Shown here piece after piece: positions 22,686-34,500 of a stretch of 64,000 nucleotides of DNA (position 1 is the stretch's first letter; each line of letters starts with the position of its first letter). This DNA comes from Malachius bipustulatus (lineage: Eukaryota; Arthropoda; Insecta; Coleoptera; Melyridae). The stretch lies in assembly GCA_910589415.1 (NCBI GenBank), contig OU342639.1, positions 21,770,268-21,834,267 of the forward strand, in the 5' to 3' direction. Both the position numbers and the translations under genes were made by a program. The notes beneath the pieces were generated by a model. The model had not been told where the DNA came from, did no database searches, and was given only the letters and a program-made list of their open reading frames with translations.

Positions 22686-24559
22686 TAAGTAATTTAGTAA
22701 TTACTACAATATTTCATTTTATTTTTTTTTATAATAACTCATAATCTTTATTGGTAATGTGGTGTAAATTATTTATTTTTTGACATCCTTATACATTCTT
22801 TAAACCCATAATTTTTTTCAGAGTATGTCCTTTCCTATCTCTTTCTCTTTATACAGGGTGTATCACTTTTTGTAGCAGGACTTCACCAGTTTATAGAAGA
22901 CCTTTTAAGGAATAAAAGTTCCCATAAACATAGGTCCGGAAAAGATTAGAAAAAAAGATACAGGGTGTTGAAAAAAAATAATTTTTTTCACTTCTTGTTG
23001 GATTTATTAAAAATAATTATTGTTATTATTGGGATGAAATAAATTATATTCAAAACTAGACCAACGAAAGTAATTTTATATTTTCTTATTACTACTTATC
23101 AAGGTGATTCAGATTCCTGCAATTTGATAAGAATCATTGTCAAACAACAAATAAATATAATTTATAATAAAATGAAATGAAAAATTAATTTCCTGTTTTA
23201 TAGACTGAGTAATAAACGTCTCAAATTAAATTCGCTTGTTTAAATAATAAAAACCTCCCCATTTTTTAGACTTTTCACCGCATAACTTAGCATTTCTCAA
23301 TATTCAAGTTTAATACCGAGAGGTTATTTATTATAATTCAGAGCACACAAAACGAAGAAAAACACGGGTGAAAACAAAAAAAACTTTCTGGCAAGTTCAC
23401 TATATACTTGCCCGAACCTCGACTAATCTTATATACAGTAAGCTCTCAAGATAGATAATGTTATGCTGCACAGTGACTAACTTTCATTATTCACACTTCC
23501 AGAAATTTAAATTAAATATTTTAGATTTGAATGCATACTGTGATGACGAGGAATGTTGCAAAACATACTCTTTCTGCCGTCGAGTTATAAAATTTAAAAT
23601 ACGTCCTGCCAAATACCCAACAAAAGTTGTCAGGTATCGATTTTTTTCAATGACATTGAAATCAGTGGCGTTTCCGAAAAGTAGGTACCTACCTAGGTAT
23701 ACTTAGGTATCTGTCAAAAGCTTTACATGACCTGATGAAGTAAATGAATTAAAGATTGTTATTCTTGTGTGCTGACAACTCACTGACATTTCTTGAAATC
23801 AGTGGATTCAATTATTTGATGTAATGTAACCTAATATTATATGTGAGCATGACTTGAACTATATTGGCATTATGGCTGCTGTTGAAACAATCAATTTAAA
23901 AGTTCGATGTCAAATAAACTACCTATTCACTAATAGGTTATTTAGTTTTATTTGGGGAAAAAAAATTACATGAAGAAGACAAAAAAAGCAAAATCAGTCG
24001 CCTTATAGAAGCAAATTTTCAGTTGAAAAAGAAATATCAGCATGTAAGATCCTGGAACCAAATTAAAATCTGAAAAACAGTTGAATAGAGAATTGATAAT
24101 TTGTTTGAATACCTATCCTATATTTAAACATATACCTACATAAAAAGGCTGTTGTTGGTGTAAGGGTTGTTTTCAAACTGTTACGTTTTAAGCTTAAACA
24201 ATAATAATTGTATTAATAATCAACACTCAGGGTCAGATCATTTGGGTAATAGCTGCTTATGGAAACTAGGAAAAGAAATATAACAGTTTCGAATGTAAAT
24301 TAATGCGAAAAATATTCAATATGTCTGAACATCTGTATACCTATACAGGGTGTTTTTGGTGATATTGGGTCAAATTCAAAGGGGTAATTCTGTTTTTATC
24401 TAAAAATTGGAAGGTACAAATTGCTATCTCTAAATGTTGGTTTGGAAAATTCGATGAATATATTTCAAATTGGTTCACTAAAAATAAATTAGCCATCTCC
24501 AGATAATCTGTGAACGAAAATCTTCTGTTTATTTCTGATATTATGATGTCACAGACTTC
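22686..24559. other. Repeat-derived intergenic sequence
   Basis: Contains single ends of foldback elements (ACAGGGTGTATCAC near 22855, ACAGGGTGTTTTTGG near 24352) and a fragment at 22873-22950 related to 10310-10400 and 61930-62010. No gene recognised. Confidence 0.45.
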
Positions 24560-25420
24560 TTTAGCTTGGACAGTCGTGCCAACGCAATAGCATCATATGA
24601 TAGGAAGGATTCTTATAACTCCAAAATCTTTCAACGGCAGAACCATTTTTCAAAGTGTAGGTATCACAATACACTTATAACCATTTTGAAAATATTTGAA
24701 ATGTCGTTTGTTTCATCACTCATAATAACAGACACGAATATTGTGAATCAGCAATTACTTTCTTGATATGTACCTGACACACAGAAAGCATATAATCTCC
24801 AATAAATCATTTTGGATATCTTTTGAAGTAGGTACCTTTAAATATACAGTATTAGCCTGCTGCAAATGTTCCTTGAGCGCTAAATCCAATTGGGTGAAAA
24901 ATTAATGAGACCTGCTTTAAATATGCCAGGATTCAAAGAATTTCCCCCCTCATCATGGCCAAGCAGAGCAAATTCAAAAGCACCACAAAATTTGATACAG
25001 TCAATAATTTTACACAAGACATAAGTAATACTTACCTGTTCTTTTTTACTTGCTCATTGTGTTTTTCAACACTCACTCTATACCTATGCATATGCACTAT
25101 TTAATTGTTGTCTAATAGTCTTCTTGATTGCTTACCTAACAAATTAAACCTTAATTTAGCAGATTATATAATGTACCTTTGAACATTGGTGTTTTTAATT
25201 TTTTTCTGATAAATGCATTAAGTTTTCAACACCTGATTTGGTTCATTCTGTGTTGCTTCATCACCAGCAAATAAAAAACCAGGAACCTATATTTAGTCCT
25301 ATTACTATATCACATCCACATAACCAGTCACTTTTTTCAAAGTTCTTTTATAATCTCGAGTTTTGCACTTTGTTATTATCAAATTTGATTTGGGAGGACC
25401 TGCTTTCTTAATTTTAATTT
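24560..25420 (-). pseudogene. Decayed hAT-type (DUF4371) transposase remnant
   Basis: On the - strand, short in-frame islands resemble the TTF-finger/DUF4371 transposase-derived family: IKKAGPPKSNLII near 25400, then IIDCIKFCGAFEFALLGHDE near 25000, then NPGIFKAGLINF, then SKDIQNDLLEI near 24830. The order fits a - strand gene. Stops and frame changes separate the islands. No terminal repeats found. Confidence 0.35.
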
Positions 25421-25914
25421 TTTCTGCTAATGATACAAGGAAGAAAAGTTTATTGTTTTCAAGTATTCCACACTAATATATCTGCCGTCATATCAAGGAT
25501 GATTTTTTTATGAAAGCAATAAACGTCCCTTACTAAATAATAATAGCACATAATAGAAACAAATGAAACAATGCGCACGGATGTGGCGATGCCACATTGA
25601 AAAATTTTCTTGATCTTAGGGAATAGGTAAACTTTGAATGAATTATTATTAAATCCTAAACCGGTCGAAGTGCCGATCGAATGATCGATTTATATTTATT
25701 TAATTGTTTTATGACATCAGATTCATCAAAACGGGTTGGACTCTGAGGCAGTTAAAATAGATAATGATGTTGTACAATAAATATTTTTTATCTTTCAACA
25801 GCTTTTTTATTGGGATATGCACGTACACATGCGTACTTAATGAGGATGCGCGCCACTGTGTGGTGTGCAGTAGATTTTTTGTTTTTTTATACTTCAGCAC
25901 TTGACTTGCTCTTG

Positions 25915-25942
25915 CTTAGATAAGGAAGATTCCTTATCTAAG
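25915..25942. repeat. Perfect 28-base palindrome
   Basis: CTTAGATAAGGAAG is followed without spacer by its inverse; a second AT-only palindrome built of TTATTATTAATAATG follows within 20 bases. Confidence 0.8.
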
Positions 25943-26041
25943 TTCTTTATTATTAATAATGCATATTATATACATTATTATTAATAATGTTATTGTTCCT
26001 TGTCTTAGAGTAGACGAGTAGAGTACTTGGCGGTCAGGTCC

Positions 26042-27055
26042 AGTGCTGCCAACCCATGAATACTAAAAACATCTAGTTACCGTGAATTTCGAGAGATGTT
26101 GCCAAAAATGTTAAAACGTAAATTTCGGTAGATCTAACGAAATTTGAACTTGTCTTTTTTACTTTTTTTATCATATATGTTTAACATTTATTATAAAAAA
26201 GTGATAGTTTTATAATAATTTGTATACAATAAACAAAAATATTTCAATGTAAATTAATAATACACATAATAAATACGCCGGTCTCGGAACGGAAGTAACA
26301 AAACTTATTGACGACAAGGCTAACCGCTTCGAAAAATAGAGTCGGACCCGCACTATATCCGCTTTCTCATACCGTGTCCAGAATCCAAGGATTGAAGTCA
26401 TGCTTTTTGGAATGCAAATGCAAAAAATAAAAATCGTGCTACTGTTAATCTCGAAGATATTCCTTGCCTGAAAGTGAAGAAAAAAATAGCAATGCGACCG
26501 TAGCGTCAAAGAGGCATTAGCAGTTTTAATATTAACCTTAATATTAGTTTGCAATGGCTGTTTTTAGCTTCTTACCCACCCAGCACCCCTCAATAGGTCG
26601 CTCCTCATCGGTCCCGAAAAAATTGATGGAACTTATTAGAATACGTGGATGTAAATATTTACCAAAATTATTATCAATAATCTGAAGTCTTGCCAATATA
26701 CCTACCTTAGGTAATAGGAGGTATGGTACCTATGCTTTATCAACAAAACAAAGGAATAATCCTTCTATATTATTTACGCACGTGGGAACTGTCCTCTATT
26801 TTAGTAGCATTGTGAAGAACAAAGAAATTTTAACATTTTCAGCCGCAGAGCGCAGTATTTAACTTCAACTGCGGTTATATTCGTTATACATATTTATATT
26901 CGTTATATTCGTATATTGATAATAAACGACCCGAATTTAGAGAATGTATAAAAAAAAAATTAAAATTTGTTCTACCGAAGTTTGGCAACATCTACCAAAA
27001 TTCATGTCCAAATTTACCGCATTTTTCATTTTAGTCTTCATAGGTTGGCAGCACT
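26042..27055. mobile_element. About 1-kb element with inverted ends AGTGCTGCCAACC
   Basis: Left AGTGCTGCCAACCCATGAA pairs with right TTCATAGGTTGGCAGCACT. Inner arm segments around GGTAGAT and TTTGGCAACATCTACC also pair loosely. No transposase frame; probably non-autonomous. Confidence 0.65.
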
Positions 27056-27419
27056 TAATCTAGTTTCTTGATCTGATCTAAGATCTATAAGATTGAATTA
27101 TTAGTATTATTACCTACCTATTAATTAGAATTATTGATTGGTGCTGATGTTAAATATAAGCGAAAGAATCGACGCGTATTGCAAGAAATACGATTAAAAG
27201 TTGTTTCTATCGTAGCAATAATAGCAATCTTTCGGGCGTAAGTTACTAAAAAGAATTCGGTAAGTTCAAATTAGCAAAAGCTTATTTTTAATAAGCATTT
27301 GTGCCCCTAGTAATCAAACATACAATCTTGGTTAACCGCCAAGACTGTGCCCAGGTTGTATAGGTAATAGACGGCGGCGTCCTTTTTCTGTCACGTGATA
27401 GGCACCTACAGGTTATTAT

Positions 27420-28421
27420 TATTACTTCTAGGGTAGATTCAAAGCCCTATTGTACTGAAGCTTCCGCTTATTGTACCCCTTTGGATAATTAGCTCATCAG
27501 TCCCGTCTCCCGAAAGTGTTTCAGTATGAGTCCAATGGGTGCTTGTTCTATTTCTTTTGGTTCCGCCATTTCGGTCCCTAATATTAGAAGAGTCTAGTTC
27601 CCTCTAGTGTCGGCATTCACACATTAGGTGGTATGGGGTTTCCTCCCCCTCCCCGCACATCCTGCAATCTGGGTTATTTTCACTCCTATTATTGTGAGGT
27701 GTTTCATTAATGGGAAATGTCCTGTTAGATGTCCAATTGCCCATCTCAGCTAGTGTTTAACTGTTTACTCAGTTTTTTCAGTTCATTAGTTTTACTCTCT
27801 GATGATTCTCTGATAAATATCTTCGAATGTCTCAGTCCATCTAGTGATGGGGGTCACACGGGACCCGATCTGCCCTAAATGCGGAATGGATGACAAGGAC
27901 TCCCACCATTATGTAGGCGTATGCAAAGTAAATATAGCAACCTCAGGCTCAACATCTTTGGGTCTGAGGAGCTACAAGAGGAAGAAATGAAACTCCTCTT
28001 ATACAACAACCTTCTGGCCTTTATTAAAAGGTCGGGGAGGTTCGAGTAGGAGTTTCACCATGGTTCGGGTACGGCGAAAAGGGCCCTCGGTGGCCTAGTC
28101 GCTTGGGGTGCACCACCCCAACCTCGACCCCAACCCACCATACTACTACTACAACTACTCAGTCCATCTACTTCATTCCAATGGGAGATGTGTTTTTTCT
28201 TCAGGAGGTCTTTTATTTCCCTTCTGTCTTCGCTGTAGGCTATGCAGCAAGTTGGTTCTGGCCCCGATTAAGGGTAGTTTGGAACCTTTTTTTGCAAGCA
28301 GATCCGCTTTTTTGTTACCTTTGTTGTTCTGGTGTCCTTTTGTCCACCTCAGGTTTATTTTGTTGTTTTTCTCTGCTAGCGAGTTAATGCAGCTCTTCAC
28401 TGTATTTGATTGTATCGTCAC
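27420..28421 (-). mobile_element. LINE 3' fragment (RNase H end and C-terminal finger), interrupted
   Basis: The - strand frame 28173-28421 ends an RNase H domain (LRWTKGHQNNKGNKKADLLA). Further along the element, about 27740-27570, the translation gives WAIGHLTGHFP and CRMCGEGEETPYHLMCEC, the C-terminal finger of RNase H-bearing LINEs. The two pieces are separated by a 314-bp insertion at 27844-28157. It lies just upstream of piwi-B. Confidence 0.75.
27844..28157 (+). mobile_element. 5'-truncated LINE tail insertion, 13-bp target duplication
   Basis: CTCAGTCCATCTA occurs at 27831-27843 and 28158-28170, directly flanking the segment. The insert can be read as the end of a LINE protein, with CPKCGMDDKDSHHYVGVC (a CCHC-like finger), and ends in a TACTACTACAACTAC tail. 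Plus-strand insertion into a minus-strand LINE. Confidence 0.85.
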
Positions 28422-28571
28422 TGAGTCCAGTGCTCTTAGAAGGAGGTGAAATACCTAGTTACCTTCCAAGATTAAGTGAACATTGGAAATTATTATTGAA
28501 GCGTTACTTTTAAGAACCAAGTAATTGTGGTTTTGCTAAGGTGTTCTATTGCAGGTCGTTGATTATCAACC

Positions 28572-31500
28572 ATGTCAGACAAACCAGCACCAAGAGAGCG
28601 AGGTGCTGCCTCACTGGGAGCTCGTCCTAAGTTGCGGGAGGAGAAAAATCCAAGTTCAGTGGCATCTACTTCAAGTGGAGTCCAGCAGAAGTCACAAAAG
28701 CCACGAAAAATTGTCGGAAGAGGTGATTTACTTGAGAAACGTGGAGCCAAGCAGTTAGAGAAAGCAGTAGTTGAAATTCCTGCAAGAGTCAGAGCTGGCG
28801 ATGCATCTTCGATAAAGACCCCTACAGCTGTTCAGGAAGTAACGAACGGAATTTCTGAAGTCAGCGTGGCGGAGAAAGAACCTCTATATTACAGAGGTGA
28901 GTGTTTATTTATTTATATTGTAGTTTATTGCCTTAGAACGTTTTAAACAATCATAGCAGTTGTTATAGTGTGGCGTAATGCAAATTAATAACATACATAT
29001 GGCCTCAGTTCGTATGATATATCTGTAATGATGTCAATAGCTAAAGTTCGAAACACATTTTGAACCACTACGTGTAGCATATTGTTACGGGTCTCACACT
29101 TTATTAATACCACATTAAAAGCCCTACAAAATTCTATATTCTCTAGCACAATTATAACTTATAACAATAATCTTCAAATTTAAATAATCATGTGTTTCTC
29201 TTATTTACACATACACCACTAATGTTCTTTTACTTCGCTTGCCATTTTACTCTGTTTACTTTAGTCTTCCTTCAACTTCCAATTACAACTGACTGACTCT
29301 AGTGCCACGGCGATTCTTATACAGGGTGATTCAGGTTTTACCTACTTAACTCCAGGGAACGATAGAGGATAGAAAAATAATATGAGTTGGCTTTATGAAC
29401 TATATTCGTGAAATGCTTCGTTAAGAAAATACAGGGTGTTGGCACAACGTTGGCACTCATGCAAGCTTTTTGTAATGCAATATGGTTCAATAACGATCAC
29501 AAAAAGGATTAATTTCTGGAAAAACTCAATAGAATTGATTTTTATGATATTTTACCTCCTACGGGTTCCTACATTATGAAGTATCTCGGAAACAGTGCGT
29601 CCTAGGACAAAAACGTACGATGTCTTTTCTTCTCTAAACAACATGAGGTATCTAACAAAAATTACGAATTTGCATTAAAGTCAGTGGCGTAGAAATTATT
29701 TAATAAAAAAGGTAACAACACACCCAGATCTCTGCCACTGGAGTGAAGAATTTTTCATCGGAAGTATCACATCATGTACTTCAATTAGCACAACTACTGT
29801 TCAAAATTTCAAATTATTTCAATCAGACAATTTTTTTATATTTCAAAAATACGAATTTTTTCTTAATACTTTAACACCCTATATTTTCTTAACGAAGCAT
29901 TCCACGAATATAGTTCACGAAGCAAACGCATATTATTTTTCGATTCTCTATCGTTCCCTAGAGTTAAGTAGGTAAAACCTGAATCACCCTGTATATAGTT
30001 TCCTGAGGTGCCATGAGATGGAATTTTGGTTTCAGTACATAATCTAAATTCATTCGCTTCTACATTAATTTTTTTTAACAAATAATTGATGTGCTAAATG
30101 TCAAAGATGATGTTGCAGTCGTTACTTTGAACTATTATAAACATCGTCACTGACGCACATACTGTCAAAATTAAAAAGCAATCTCATTTTTGTGTAGATA
30201 ATTAAAATAAATACTTGCAAAATAAAATTATCCAATACCAGTGAGCAGGCACTTCCCTCAAAAATGACCCTCTCAAATAAAAATCTTCCAGTTCAGCTGT
30301 CTTTTGTAGTGTAGGTACATGATTTAGGTGGTGCTATTTCGACCTTAGGTCCTTATGACCCCCTGTAGATACCTAGAGAATCCTAGAGGATACCTTCATA
30401 CACACCAGCTCTGGTATAGATTAGATACCAGGGATAAATTATTGATAAGAAAGGATCTGTGCAGTATCAGTTACTCTGGACTGTCCTTTCATTTCAGGCT
30501 TACTTCACTTTACCCCCATAAGTTTGATTTAATCTTAGGTCACTAGACCATAAAGTCATAATACAAGGTCACAGAGGCATAATACACTCTAACTTTTTAT
30601 AGGTATATTTTTGGAGGTTTTGTTTTGAAATTTAGTAAGAGGAATTTTAACAGATAAGTGACATGTTTCCTACTTCAGATTTTTCCGGAAGTGAAATCAA
30701 CTTTTTTTTTAATAGCACATATGCCTTGTATATTTTTGTAATTTGTTTTACTGACATTTAATTTTTTATTTATTTATAACAAACCACTCGTTTACATTTT
30801 TTATTTCATCATTTAGGTACAGTGTCAATCAGTTCATCCAGATTACCACCTTCGTTTTTTCCAAATAAATATCAGTATCATCTGCAAAACAATGATGGTA
30901 CATATTTACATTGTCTCAAGTTGTCCCCTAAATTGTTTACGTAAAGAGCGAACAACATGCGACCCAAAACACTACTCTGCGGAACTCCCATTTTATTTTT
31001 TATTTATTTTTATTTAGGGAACCTGCTCAACCATGGCGGTTATTGCAGGAGTTACTTTTTATATACACATTTCTTACTTCAGACCATGAGAATTATCAAA
31101 AATTACATATAGCAAAGTAGTACCTACGTACTTATGGTGGATAAACAGAAATAATATAAGAAAGAAATGAGGGATTATATTGTTGTTGAGTGACCGATAT
31201 CTTGCAGGTACTGTAGGGTTCTGGTAATCGTTTGTTCGTTTGAGGAGATCGCATGGTGTAGGTTGTCCCGGATGTTGTGTCTTTGGCGAGCAGCGGTATA
31301 CAGTGGGCAGTTTACTAATAGGTGCTTGATGTCAAGTGAAGTATTACAGTGGCTACAGATGGGGGGTGGTTCACGTTTAAAAATATGGGAGTGGGTCAGA
31401 TTGCTGTGGCCTAAACGAAGTCTGGTTAATATCACTTGGTGTCTTCTGTTAGATGGTAGGGGCAGTTTTATTGTGCTGATGGTTTGATGGGGTAGAGCTT

Positions 31501-34500
31501 TCGGAAGCTGTTTTGGTCCCATAGCTGCTGCCAGATATCTTGGGCTGATTTTTTGATCTCGCTGATGATGTCTTCGGGAATTTTTATTGTCACTACGGCG
31601 GATGTTCTGGATTTTGCGGCTTCATTCGCTAACGAGTCAACTTCTTCATTCCCTTTTATATTGCAATGTGATGGGACGTAAATGAATTCGATTTCATATC
31701 CTTTGTTGTCCAGGAGGCAGAGCAAGTCTTTGATATCCGTTACTAAAGGATGTTTAGGGTACATACCCAGGCAGCAATCGAACATTCACTGAATGTTAAA
31801 AATGAACATTCAGCCAATGTTAGAAACGACAGATTCGTAAACATTCAATGAATATTAGTTTTAAATGTTGAGTGAATGTTTGTTTTTTTTTATCAAACTG
31901 ATCATCACTAAGAATTGTATTACCTATATGGAGCTGAAAAGCTGAAAAAAATAATACTTACTATGTAGGTGTATTCCATTTATCAATCCATCAGTGAACA
32001 ATATAAATTATTATTATTATTATAAGGTCACATTTGCTCTTCCGTGTTGTTTTTCTTCTTCCTGTCTACATCATAATACCTACCTACCTATAATACCTGG
32101 GATGAAGAATTAGATTAGTTTGCATCACTCTCTGCACCTTCTCCTCTCCGACCAGACAAGCATAAAATACTTAGCTTGCTGATAATTTATTGTGACTTTT
32201 ATACCTTTACATAGGTATATTCATTCATAGTTTAGAAAAACAAGATGAAATGCGCCAAGAATAGCGGACATATTGGACACGAACTGGGTATGAAATAGAC
32301 AAGAGAGCTGCGTGCGCAACACCTCGTTGTAATAATTATAATTCTGGTTTTTATCAATTTTTAAGCCAAATATTTTCGTTTCAGCATGTAATTTTCCAAT
32401 TTTTTTTGGTATATGTTATTTACCTGATGTCAGTGTACCTGTATGTAATTGCGTGCAATAAACATTTCATCTTAAACATTGTATGAATGTTAATTAAACA
32501 TTGCATTTTGAATGTTCAGTATCTAATGTTCAATGAATGTTTATTCAAGGTCTGAAAACGAACATTAGAATCTGAACGTTGCCTGAATATTCGGAAAGTC
32601 TGTTTAACATTAGAGCAATGTTTAATGTTCGGTGAACATTTAGGGAACATTCAGTGAACATTCCTTGCTGCCTGGGTATTCTTTATGGATGTGAGAGAGC
32701 TGAGGGAATCGGTGCACAGGACGAATTTGCATGAGGGCTGATTGGCTATGTGGAGAAGTGCCCTTGCTGATGGCATAGAACTCTGCACTGTATATTGAGC
32801 TGATAGGATAGAGACGAGCTTGGAATTTTGAGTTTGGGGTAAGAAAGGCTGCCCCTGTGAAGGAGTGGTTTGATTTGGAGCCGTCTGTATATACAGAGTG
32901 TCCCAGCTTATTCGAAGCGGTCTCTGTAGGCCAAACGATGGACTTTTTCAAAAAACTTTTTGAAAATTCAAGTTACTTGAATTACAACAGTCATTGCTCA
33001 GTACAACAGCGTCATTACAGAAATTATAAAAACAAACATAAAGACAAACAGTAAAAATTTTTAAAACACACAGCATGTCAGCATAACGCCGGGAACAGTG
33101 AGGGTCGAGACGCGCAGAGACAGAAAAGAAATCAGTTCTCGATCGAGTCATAGTTCCATCTCTATGATAAGGATGGATCAAGGCTTTGAGTTTTAGGTGT
33201 TTTAATATCAGACTGCAGGTAGGGATGGGGGGTGGAAGGACAGTATATCAGAGGTAGTGTAGGGTTCCAACTCCGTGAGATGTTTCCGGAGATACGCACT
33301 GTACGCTGAGAGCCCAACAGTTGCAGGATCTATTTTGAAGTGGTTCAGGTATTTGATAGATGCGTACGTGAATGTCCTTTCTGAAGACGACAGATGGTGT
33401 GTAGGAGGTTTAAACAAATTGAACCTGGTACTGTAGTGATGCGTGAATCGGTAAGGTAAAAGTCTATCCTGATTTTTGTGGATCAGTTTGAGCAGAGAGA
33501 AGACATACAAAGCAGGCACGGTAAGAAGTCCAAGCCGCCTGAAATGGCCTCTGCATGACTGCTGCATTGACAAGCCTGTCAGGATCCTAATCGCTCTCTT
33601 TTGAAGAAGAAAAACCCTTCGCAGAGATCTCTCAGACCCACCCCAGACGGCCAGCCCATAGTTCACTTGGCTGATGAAATGCCCATAATAAGCAAAGAGA
33701 AGAACCTCAGGGGACACCGTGTGCTGAAGGCGTCTAAGAAGGAAGCAGACACTAGCAAGACGACGGCACAAATGATCTGTGTGAGCCGACCAGTTTAGGT
33801 TCTGGTCGATGTGGAAGCCCAAAAACTTCACCACGCCCTTCGGCTCGATCAAGGCACCATCGGTGGGTATGAAGGGTAAAGGTGGAAGACGTGATCGGCT
33901 AGAGTGAAAATCAATCAGTTCAGTTTTGTCTAAGTTAAGTTTTAGTTCATTGGCCCTGAGCCATAAACTTGCTCTTTTCAACGGGAGTTGAATGGTATCT
34001 ATCAGACTAGGAGGGTCGCCTGGTTTTATCCTAATAAGAATTGTTGTATCATCAGCATAGTTAACACAGAGTGAATTTGGGGAGGTAATTTTGGGGCCCA
34101 GATCGTTAATGAAGATAAGAAAAAGAAGTGGACCGAGAACACTACCCTGTGGCACCCCAGAGGAGACTGGAGCAAAAGGTGATCGCACAGGTCGGCCATC
34201 AGACCCAGTAATCTGAACCGCCTGTGTTCTTCCCTGTAGGTAGCTGGTAAACCAAGAAAGGGGCAATCCACGAACTCCGACATTCTCCAGTTTCCGAAGG
34301 AGGCACTCGTGGCACACACTGTCGAAGGCCTTGGAGAGATCCAAAAGCCAGCCCACAGTGCGCACCCCCTCCTCCAAACCCTGAGATATGAAGTCCGTAA
34401 GCTCTACAAGAGCCGTCTGGGTAGATCTGTTTTTAAGAAAACCATGCTGGGAGCGGGAAAGGGTCTTTGTTTTGTCTAGAAAGTCAATAAGACGAGATGA

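Noticed and set aside
26210..26554. 114-codon minus-strand frame
   Set aside because: Lies inside the 1-kb TIR element, low complexity, no family resemblance.
28103..28449. Two overlapping + strand frames rich in Thr, His and Tyr
   Set aside because: They read through the TACTAC tail of a LINE insertion and antisense to an RNase H fragment.
33601..33798. + strand frames inside 33-36 kb
   Set aside because: Antisense shadows of the inner LINE's reverse transcriptase and endonuclease.
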